This document shows positions 34,816-45,300 of a stretch of DNA of 64,000 bases, one piece after another; within the stretch, counting starts at the first letter, position 1, and each line of letters starts with the position of its first letter. The stretch is from Paralvinella palmiformis (Eukaryota > Annelida > Polychaeta > Terebellida > Alvinellidae): contig JAODUP010000156.1 in assembly GCA_025642065.1 (NCBI GenBank), positions 817,001 through 881,000 on the forward strand. The letters run 5' to 3'. The notes beneath the pieces are model-generated. The model had not been told where the DNA came from, ran no database searches, and worked only from the letters and a program-made list of their open reading frames with translations. A program made the position numbers and the translations under genes.

Positions 34816-35527
34816 GCATCTTCGTTTGATTTCACCTGGTGACACTCCCGAATTTCTTGATGTACTCATTGAACAATTTCTGAACATGGAGACTCGTGTG
34901 GCTGGATGGTACCTATGTGCAACGCGTCCTAATTTCAAAATACGGAAAATTAGGAGTTCCCAGTCAGTACTTACCAATGATGCACTTATCTCTGTAGTCC
35001 GGGTGTCTTTATTATCTCGGGGTAAATTATTAACTCTCTTCTTCTTGAGCTTTCGGATAAATTGGTTCAAAAGTTGCATCCAAAATATCAACGCTCCGAT
35101 AGTCGCGCGGAGTGTCGGAAGTCTGACTACACCACGCCGATATTGAAGGAGCTTCGTATTGGCTTCCAGTATATCAGTATATCAGTAAACTCCTCCCTGG
35201 CCTGTCCCAATCCCGGAAGAGAAAGGAAGAGGGTTGAGTGTGAGGCTCGCTATCACCCTCACTTAATAAACACTTGCCTGGAAACAGAGGAATCTTCACC
35301 ACGATGATCTATGAAAGACGACGACAAATACAACTCTGGAAGACCGTAGTCAACGGCCTATTTCCCAGGAGGGGCGATCGATGGGCACAAGAAGAAGAAG
35401 AAGAATATCAGCGGATCGATCCAATTCAAGACACACATGATCACACACGAGACACTAAATGATCAGGCGGCTGTATATTTGATAGAACTGTTTTTTTAAC
35501 GAGAAAGTTAACACCAGATCGATTGAT

Positions 35528-35860
35528 TGATTAATAATAATAATAATTACCAAACTTCTATTACCCTAATATCCTAGAAAAGAATCGAGCTCAGTGGTGC
35601 ACCTAGTGGAGGAATTGGGCAAACTCATACTCCGGGTACAATACAAAGTTCATCAACAAATGATCGGATGCAGTGGAAACTTAGGAAGGATAGGCAAGTC
35701 GGGAAAGGCGAGTTTTCAAATAGTGACGGAAAGAAACTGTGCTATTTGACGACTTAACATGTTCAGGGAGCGAATTACAAAGAGTTGGGACAGCAACTGA
35801 AAAATCACGAGTCCGGTGGCGCATCTACTGGGGAGGGGGGGGGGAAGGGGGGGCCAGGAC
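35528..35860 (-). mobile_element. CR1-like LINE family 1, 3' end fragment
   Basis: Begins ATAATAATAATAATTACCAA and contains AGAATCGAGCTCAGTGGTGC and CGGGTACAATACAAAGTTCA, shared with the copies at 58337-58905 and 58960-59070. It corresponds to the last part of the reverse transcriptase frame and the 3' untranslated region, on the minus strand. Confidence 0.7.
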
Positions 35861-37762
35861 CCCCACCTCTAGTAGGGATCACCCATCTTTAAATGCAATA
35901 TACCATTTGGCGACACAATAACTAAAAATAGCGCTGCGAATCTGTCGTTAGTAAATAACTACACATCGAGTATTGTGTAATGTGTGTCTGATAGCATTGT
36001 TATTTAACAAACAAACCACAATTATACTTAGTATAAAATGAAGTATAATTGTGATTTGTCTGTTAGATAATAACTTGGTTTTCCTACGAGGGAAATATTC
36101 CTGTAGCTTGCACTCAAACCATATTGCCCCAATACTCGCCACGAGAAACTTAAAGGCTTGTTTGTGCAAGACACGCCGGGTTGAAAGACATTCTTGTTTA
36201 GAAACATTTGGTAAGCTTTAATGAAAGTCGTTGGAATTGGGATAGCGACACCAAGACTACGACTCGTGGTTTGAACAGTAGTCTGAATAGTTTTGTAGTT
36301 ATTGCTGGCTTCACAGTATCGAAGAATAGTTTGGATTGTTTGAAAAGGTTTGTCACCTAAACTACAAAGAAGAGATATTGATGTATTTGAGGTATATACA
36401 ATGATTGACAATATCAAATCAGAGATTCAATGTTTGAGGGATGACTTGGTGTGGAATTCCTGAGATGGTACGACGAAGTAAAGCAGCTGGCTTCATATAT
36501 AGGTACTGAAGAGGAAATACCAAGGGTTCCAACGGTTATTGTAAACAGCTATGGCGCCCACTGTAAATAGGGGATGGCAACTTTTTACTAACGATAAATA
36601 CTGGAAATCTTTCAGCAAATTATTTCATATTACACGGAGACTGAGACTAGTATTTCAGCTGAATGACTGTGTCTTTCCAAAGGATTTAACACAATATTTA
36701 TCAAGATATATAGCCCAATGATTGAGCGGACCTATTTTTCAGATGAATGAAACAGCCGAGCCTTAGTTATTCATGCTGACTTGTATGATATTTTTAGCAT
36801 CGGTTTCAATGGATTAAATAAATGATTTTAAAATTAAACTTTATATTATAAAATATATTTTTTATTTGTACCTGGGAACCAATCATATACGTATCACCTG
36901 TATATTATTAAATTTAAAACAAATTATATTACATTAAAGGATTACCACCCTTGGTATTTACATGTAGTAAACATTGCAAGAACGTCTGATTCAAAAGAAG
37001 AAGAAAACAGTTCACTTTCAATACAAGATATCATGCATAAATACCAATTTTACTGTAAAAGGAATCACCCATCGAACTACAATCTATATGATCATTGATT
37101 AAATCAATTCACATCATCATGTCAGATGCCAAAAATTATACAAAAATGTATTCTTAACTAGACATGCCGGACCATGACAGCCATGCAAATCGCGCTGAAC
37201 GTTACTTAGTTTAGTGGCATATATCTATTGGATGAAGTTTATGCCATTCCTATTAAATGCAAAATTATGATCTGGAGATCACACACCCTTAATGGACTAT
37301 GAATAAGATCCAAATATAGCTGGTATATAACCTATATACCGTTTTTCAGTAAGACATTTATCGGCCAATATACGCGTAACTCGCCATGCAACACAGTGAT
37401 TCTTAGACTTCTAACCCGAGACCGTAGTGTGAAATTCAGCCGCATGGTGGCACCAGGGGTAATTGAATCGGTCCTGTATCGTGTTTTTCGGGTATCTTTG
37501 TTAAAAATGTGAACATTTGTAAAAGGAGTGAAGGAGCCTAGTGTATAGAAAATAAAAGTTGACAAACCATCAACTATATATAGATAAGATGTCTAAGTTA
37601 TAGTTATGTGCATATCGCCATATACAAGCGTTATGTAAAACGTTTTGTGTTGTCCTACAATAGTATTATTACTATTTAAGTATTTATTTATTTTATAGAG
37701 AGGCTTTTATAGATTTTACTTCCATTATTTTATGTATCTTAGAAAGTATTAATTCATTTGAC

Positions 37763-37763
<1 letters not shown>

Positions 37764-37844
<81 letters not shown>
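37764..37844. repeat. (AT)n microsatellite, about 40 units
   Basis: The longest uninterrupted AT tract in the window. A minus-strand frame (37693-37887) through it encodes only Ile-Tyr repeats. Confidence 0.95.
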
Positions 37845-37846
<2 letters not shown>

Positions 37847-38636
37847 TGACCACGTGTTTGTTGCGTAAAACTAGTGACGGATGTCATGCATGAAAAATAC
37901 GGGGCTTATAAGGGCATGTGTTGCGGTAAAAGCAATTCTTTGGTGGCCAATATCAGGTTCATATTTATCAAATAGAAACAACCTTTATTCTAATGGTTGG
38001 CTACTTTGTCCCTTTTACCTTACATATAATGCTTAAATTTTTGTGTGGGTAGAAACGTCGCAATAAGTTTTGTATTGCATGGATCACTTTGAGCTGGCAG
38101 CCATGTGGATAATTAATTAGGCGATAGTCTATACACGCGTGCTCAGTGAATGCATATGGAGAATGGTGACGTCACGAACAACTTATGAATGACAGCATTT
38201 CACTGGCCATAGGTACGTCGGAGTTTACTAAGAGACAAAGGATAAATACCGAATATTCATGATGATTCCATTTAAGGTTAATGCATGTTGCCAGGAAGCA
38301 AAATCAGCGTACGAGCGAACGTGTACGTGCCGTTTTATTGAACCATTGTCAGTTACAATTATGATATATTTAAGAGGTTTCTCATTTTTAAATTAATAGG
38401 TATTTCCCACAAAGAAGCTATTGGATAAATTTGAAAAAGGATATTGACAATCAAAGAATTGCCTTAACATGTATTGGTGGATTGCAAACAGGCCCGCGTA
38501 ATTAACTCAGTGATCATCTCATAATGTTTAATTTTCATGAAGGTCTGAAATATGTAACTTTTGCACTCACCCGGTCTAGTGTCAGCACACCAGGTCTAGT
38601 GTTAAAATATTCGACTAGAACTGCAGGTCCAGTAGT

Positions 38637-38790
38637 GAGCTCCGGTGGCCTAGCGGTTAAGCACTCGGCACTCGGTGCCAACGGTCGCAGGTTCGAACCC
38701 CTCAACCACTCCAACATAGAGGCTGTGCTGATTAAGCGAAAGCCTGGGGATTCTCCCCGAACAACAAAACTAACCAGGTCCAGTAAGGCT
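38637..38790 (+). mobile_element. SINE family D, tRNA-derived
   Basis: Contains GGTGGCCTAGCGGTTAAGC (A box) and AGGTTCGAACCCC (B box), both good. The flanks do not form an acceptor stem and a non-tRNA body follows (GGCTGTGCTGATTAAGCGAA). I see only this one copy here. Confidence 0.55.
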
Positions 38791-39041
38791 ATAATTAAGT
38801 TAGTTTCACACATAATCCAGAGCTTAGTGATAAATTTATTATCTTAGCAATTGGAACAATTAGTGTGTGAAGACTATGTATTGATTTATTTTATTTATTT
38901 ATTCATAATCTATAATATAACGATTATTATAGATATCACAGTAGAATGTAAATATCACAAATAAAATAAAATGCTCCTTAGAACAGGTTATACATATAAA
39001 TTGTGCTGCATGCATAATAAATTACCCTCCCCCAAGCCAAA

Positions 39042-39194
39042 TTTACCAAAGAAGATATCTTTAGGAGGAAAAACTGGTTTACAAAGAAAACCATGCAGTA
39101 CTCGAACGGAGATATCTACATTATGTTCATATAATACACCCGAGTACTGCAAGGTTTTCTTTGTAAACCAGTTAAATATATCTTCTTTGGTAAA
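39042..39194. repeat. Inverted repeat (hairpin) upstream of RPL7A
   Basis: Left arm 39042-39104 and right arm 39141-39194 are near-perfect reverse complements: TTTACCAAAGAAGATAT, ACTGGTTTACAAAGAAAACC and GCAGTACTCG occur in both. The left arm carries a few extra bases. The loop is 36 bases. It is about 130 bases upstream of the RPL7A transcription start. Most likely a small MITE. Confidence 0.8.
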
Positions 39195-39281
39195 TATATA
39201 TTATATAATTTTTATATTCTTCGACGATATATTATTCGGTAAATGCGTATGTTCATATCAGGATGGTAAAAAGTATACCAT

Positions 39282-39302
39282 ATCTCGTTCAATAAGCGAG
39301 AT
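39282..39302. promoter_or_regulatory. Split palindrome in the RPL7A core promoter
   Basis: ATCTCG and CGAGAT flank a 9-base spacer, ending about 18 bases before the inferred start site. It resembles a split form of the TCTCGCGAGA promoter motif known from many animal housekeeping genes. No TATA box is placed properly. Confidence 0.35.
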
Positions 39303-39319
39303 TTGAAGTGTGATTTCAG

Positions 39320-39342
39320 CCTTTTCCGCTATTGGCATCATG
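39320..39342 (+). other. RPL7A: RPL7A exon 1: 5' TOP leader plus the ATG
   Basis: The inferred transcript starts CCTTTTCCGCTATTGGCATC and then ATG, followed at once by the donor GTACGT (39343). A pyrimidine run at the cap (5' TOP) and a leader of 20 bases are typical of ribosomal protein mRNAs. TOP motifs place translation under mTOR/LARP1 control. The human gene also ends exon 1 right after the ATG. The start nucleotide is inferred. Confidence 0.75.
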
Positions 39343-42300
39343 GTACGTTGTTGGGTTGTTCAATTCTTTTCGAGAATCCGCACTGAATCTACATAATCAT
39401 TCGATAGAAGTATATAGATGATATACAGTAAGAATTAATTCGGTTGTTCGCAAACTATTTCATGAATATTATATGTCTGTGCCATTGCAGTATTATTTGT
39501 TGCTGTTCTGTTCACGATAATGATGCAGTAGCTTGAGTAGAAATAGGCGGACATTTGTATGTGACAACATATTTGATTACTAGTATCATGAACATGATTA
39601 ATTTTAAGCAACGTGTTTTCTCGCAGGTTCATGTTAGTGGGAATAAAAAGATGTAGCAAGTTAAATATAGGCTAACCATGACTGAATTCAGCTACCCCCT
39701 AGTGAGGCTAGTAGTGAGGCTAGTCCTATCATCCTATGCCATGGCTATGCAATTGGCAGGGCATGGCCGATGATTGATAGCACGCTCTCTGTAGAAAGTT
39801 ATTCTTTAAAAAGCAGCTATGTGCATGGCATAGGGGATTGGATGATAGGTGACCTCGCCAATTTTTTTTCATACAATTACAACCCTTTGCCTTTAGTTTG
39901 GATCATTCACCATTCATTTTAAAATCATACATTTTGAGTTAAATTTAACCTTATTAACCACGTTTACTGTTTTACAATTACAGTATTTTGATTCAGCAGA
40001 CAGACTAAATGATCATTCATAAACTAGTTACTGACAAACAATTAGGTCTTATTATATTGAGTAAATTAGGTATATTAATCTACATAATTAGCTAGTAAAC
40101 AAGTGAATTTGCCGCTGCAATGAAAATTTTGTCAGCATTGTAAATTCGAGAAGCAAATTTCATTCGTATTTTAATGGCTGTTGTTACATATCCGAGCATC
40201 GAAATCGTGTTCCATGAGATTTTCAGATTCCAGGACCGGGAAAATTTATTTGTTATATTCCAGGAATTCTAGGACACCTGGGAACCCCAGTTATTTGTAA
40301 AGCCGCTCGGCTGTTCTGCCGATCACCTATTTCTTTGATTTTCGTTTGTACTTCTTCAAAACTATCAAAAGCGTCTTCTACTTTCAACCCAAATATAACT
40401 ACTACATGCTTGGCCGCCATATTTGAGTGGAAGTAATAGCAATTGAGGAATAATTGGCACATTGAGTGCTCAGATCTATAACACTGAGGTGCATGGTTCG
40501 GATACGTAACCACTTCGTATTTTAATTGCTAATTAACTGTGATACTGACTGTGTAGAATACCAGAACGTTAGTAATACCAGTCTCGACCGAGTCTAAATA
40601 AAGAACTTAATCAATCATGACAATCTGTTTCTCCTCATGCCAGAACGAGTCTAGTTTTAAAAATGTGTTTAGCATCTGGCTGTCCATAACATGGAATTGG
40701 AGGAGTTCCAGTAATTGATACATTTTGATACCTCCCTCGGTTTAACCAAATTATGGCTGTGCCTTCTTGGGTTCAAACCTTTCTCTTGATGGCATTCAGG
40801 ATGTTATGCAATCGGTGCATATATATGTGATACCAAAGACACCCTGAAGTGTCTTGTTAATTTTTGGGGTGACTTGAATAATATAAATCGTTTCTTTTGT
40901 CTGCAGCCTGCTAAAGGTAAGAAGGGCAAGAAGAAGGTGGCAGCTGCCCCTTTAGTGACCAAGAAACATGAGCCGAAGAAAGTTGTCAATCCACTATTTG
41001 AAAAGAGACCCAAAAACTTTGGAATAGGTACGTTCACATTTTCTTGTCTGGTACACACTGTGTAGAACCTGTCTATTAATGTTACTAAATAACTATTACT
41101 TTTTCCTATACCAGTTTGCCGTGATGCAATATGAATTTCTTCACCTGACTAATCTCATGAAGATTAAAACTCGAGCTTTTTAAATCTGAGCAGACACTGG
41201 TATTAGTTGTTCGTTTTCCTTTTTTGTTTGTTTTTACTTTCGGAAATGATTCCATGTTTGTGTTTTTTTTAAAGGTCAAGATATTCAGCCACAGAGGGAT
41301 TTGAGTCGATTTGTAAAATGGCCAAAGTACATCCGCCTTCAGCGACAGAGAGCCATACTTTATCAGCGGCTGAAGGTCCCACCACCAATCAATCAATTTA
41401 CACAAACTTTGGACAGACAGACAGGTATTACATCTTTCGTACCAAGTACTATTAGATCAGAGATCCCCATCACCCACCTTTCTTCACTTGATAGGTATAT
41501 TCATTATTTTTAATGGCGGTGATGTTAGTGAATATTTGCTATCTGACTTCAGTGGTTGAAGAAATTGGTTCTCCACCGAGATCTCTGAGCCATTATTTTA
41601 AATATGTAAATTAGCGGTGTTAAAATAAAGTATGATGACTCCAGGATATGTACTTGTCAGCATACTCTCTAAACTCAGGCCAGACAGAGCAATATTTTGA
41701 TTGTTGCTTAGTTCACAGCCTCCCAATTTCATGGTTATAATGTTTCATTGGAATGGAGAAATTTGTAATTACTGTCTTGTGTTTTTGACATGTTTTAAAA
41801 AAAAGTAGTAATTCATTTATTTTTTGTGACTCATTAATGCATTTATACTTAATGATTAAACACATTTATAAATGAACGGGTAGTATAAAAACTGACGTGA
41901 TATTTAAAATACTTTTGCTAGATAATTATTATATATATATATAATTGAATTGCAATTATGTCATAGTTATACTAATCAAGAACAGCACAATATTGTCGGA
42001 TGAAGCTTCAATGTGGTAAATCGTATGAATTTGTGGATGATCTGCACATGAAGTCACTTTGCATTTAGCAATTATTGAGTTTAAATTTAAGCACTTTGTG
42101 TTTAGCCAGGATGGGTATATAAGGTGAGCATTAACATAGATTCACTATTGATAGTTATCTCATGCTGATTACATACCAGAAGCAAAACCTGACTGACTTT
42201 TGACACTATAGCTGGTAATTTATGAATATAGATTGATAATTGTGAAGTGCACAATTTCTGGCAGAAAACAAGATTGTGTCCGATTAAAGTTGGGGGAAAG

Positions 42301-45300
42301 CAGTATGTGATGCAACATGCAAGAAATGTGGCAAAGGAATGCAGTTTCCAGATTTAAAAACACAATATAAATTTTAAAAACTGTTTTTTAATACAGTGAG
42401 AATGATATTGTTTATACAGAACTATGGCATACCAAGGTCCAGTGGCTGTCTATTCTTAATTGTTGCAGATTGTGTAGAACATGATGATGGTGCATAGTTC
42501 AGCTGAGATCATATGATGAACCAAATATTTTTCGCCCCTATCTGATTCTACACATTGTTTTCCACTCGTGTTCATACGGTCATCATTCTAATTTGCTTTC
42601 ATTCATACCTGTCTGAAGACTATAGTAAAAAAATTACAGTGGTAGGCGAAATTAATTAATGAACTATCAATATTGGTTGCTTCAAGGGTTGCGAGTGTGT
42701 TTGATCCAGATTTTTAAAGTCTGCCTTTAAAAAATTGCATCATTCTTATTTTTGTTTCATAGGAAGGGTGATGCACCCAGGATTGCCATACACAAATTTA
42801 TTTTCCAACTCCTGGAAATGTCCTTCTTAAGTTTGACAAAATCAGGAAATGTCCTGGGAGAAATATTGCATGTGAAAAAATTACGTAAATATTATTAAAT
42901 TGTTTAGTAAAAAGAGAACGAGAACACTGGTATCCCATGTTAGTAAAATTTTAAATAAGTGGATGGATCAGACAGCTAGAAGGGGTGAGGAGGATGCTGT
43001 GCCCTAAAAATATCAATAATCGTACATTTAATAAATATGATATGATTTTTCACAAATATCTTATTTATTGCCTTGGCTATGGAAATCTTGTGCAACACTT
43101 TGGGGCTCATTAGTTCATAAATGTATTGGTTATGATGTTAGATATTTATCGGTCTGAATTGTGATGACAACACCGAGATCTCTGAACCACTTCTGAGAAA
43201 AATATTACATTTATTTGATTCAGAGATTCCCCTTTTCCAAGTCCGTTTTGTCCATTTCAGCCACACAACTGTTCCGATTGCTCGACCGTTATAGGCCAGA
43301 GAGCAGGCAGGAGAAAAAGGTCAGGCTAAGACTCCGGGCAGAAGAACGTGCAAAGGGTAAGCCAGATGCACCAACCAAACGTCCACCTATCGTCAGATCG
43401 GGAGTTAACACAGTCACCACCCTGGTGGAGCAAAAGAAGGCACAGCTAGTGATCATTGCACATGACATCGATCCGGTTGAGGTTAGTTGTTTATATTATA
43501 AATATACATCAGCTTGAAATTAAATGGTTAATTTTGTGTGGTCAGCCGCTCAGGTTTTACTTGTTTGGAGTTGAGACTTGGGGAATGTAAATCAATAGTT
43601 AAAATTTCAAATGGGTAATTAATTAGGAGAAAAAACAGTTATGTTTATTGTGTGGTCATTATCAGGGATGTGCAATGATGGTTGAATTTCTTCACCTGAT
43701 TCCATATTATTATGAAGATATTAATTATAACAGCACACAACACCTAGCGTTGAAAATGATAATAAATTGTACAGGTACACATCACTGATTGGTTCAGATA
43801 GTGAACCTGTTTTTACAAATAAACCTGTGTTAAGATAAGAGTAATGTTAGTTATTGTTGTCTCCTGATTACAGTTTAAGATGTTTTCAAACTCGCATTAT
43901 CTTGTTGCTCTTTAAGTGTTTCCCATTCATAGACCATCGTGCTGACAAACCTTTTTGGAAATGGGGGGAGGGGAGTAGGAGAAACTGATGGTTAGACAAA
44001 AAATTCTCCCCATTGTCCTAGAAATATAACTCACTTTGCTCCATGACTTGTGTGGGGGCGCCTCCGTGGTCTAGCGGCAGCGTGCTGGACCACATCACTA
44101 CCACCCGTTTTCGAATCCCGGCGTGGGCATATCTGAAGGTTGTTTGTTTCGTTTCATTACCTTTGGATGTCGCTCGGCCCATTTAGCCTACCTTGTGCAC
44201 AAAAGTGGCAGTAAAACATCAATCATCATCATCCATGGCTTCTGTGTGGTGTCTCCATTAATAAACCAGTATGGTGCTTGGCCATAGTTATGTGACAAGG
44301 TTTAGATTATGGTCTAACATTTTGGAGAATACTTTCCATTTAGCCTACTTTGTTTATTCAAGCATATTTTGATCACTTGACGAATTTTGTTTTGCAGCTT
44401 GTTCTGTTTTTGCCCTCTCTGTGTCGCAAGATGAATGTACCATACTGTATTGTGAAAGGAAAGGCTCGTCTGGGACGTGTGGTACGTCGTAAGACAGCTA
44501 CGTGTCTGGCGCTGACTCAAGTTAACCCGTAAGTAACACTATATACATGAATCTTTGGTATTGAAATGAGGTAGTTTGAGTGATGATGATATTTTCTATG
44601 TATATTCGCGGTTTCCACCTGAGAGGTTTCACCTCGATGTAGGGAACAGACCTTCCTTAGATGTCTGAACTCAAATATATTAATATACATAATAAATGTA
44701 AATTTTTTTGGAATTTTTATAGCTAACTTTTTTTTTAAATTATAGTTAAAGTGACAGTTCACCATTGGAAAATATTTCTTAAATAATTTCGCGATAATAA
44801 TCAAGAAATATATGAAGGCGGCAAGGAGACGTTACACGAGTTCTCTCTAGACTGACGCAGTTTATAGTTACTATTGAGCGTTAATATCTTGCCCATTTTT
44901 AATAATCTTGCTCTTCTAAGGTTCCTTCTGGTTCAAAATGATATGGTTGTATTTTGTTCATGACGTAATTTTAACACAATAATTGCAGTTTATTATGGAA
45001 TAATTCTTTGCTCCCGCTTGTTTATATGCTTTTGTTGTTGTACTGTTGTGTTCAAATGACATCAGCATTCAGGAGATTCCAGTCTCTATCTAGCTTCAAA
45101 ATGGCAGCACCCACAGGCCATTAAAAGTTGATTAATCAGCACGTTGAACTGGATTATTTAATGTGTGGGTGATCATTTACATGATTTGATATTTGTGAGC
45201 ATAGCTGTATTATTCCTGAAAATTTGATATGTTGGTGTTCCAAGATATCTGACCAAATTGCCATATTTATTTGAGTGATGATGATATTTCCTATAATCAT

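Larger units (their letters stand above)
24787..39319. other. Repeat-rich interval between MED22 and RPL7A
   Basis: 14.5 kb without a recognisable host gene. It holds a Tigger/pogo remnant, several LINE remnants, microsatellites and a 16-bp minisatellite, listed separately. Open frames at 24976-25209, 29749-29973, 30336-30524, 34799-35146, 36028-36417 and 37332-37565 show no family I recognise. Part of the interval is probably the first intron of MED22. Confidence 0.6.

Noticed and set aside
36028..36417. Minus-strand open frame of 129 codons.
   Set aside because: No recognisable motif, overlaps another open frame of 73 codons, and shows no clear splice or promoter context. Listed only as unknown within the interval.
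38637..38720. Possible tRNA gene with good A and B boxes.
   Set aside because: No acceptor stem can be formed and non-tRNA sequence follows. Better explained as a SINE head. The same holds for the other A/B-box pairs.
41997..42060. GATGA-like and CATGAAG motifs in RPL7A intron 3 resembling C/C' boxes.
   Set aside because: No D box, closing stem or rRNA complementarity.
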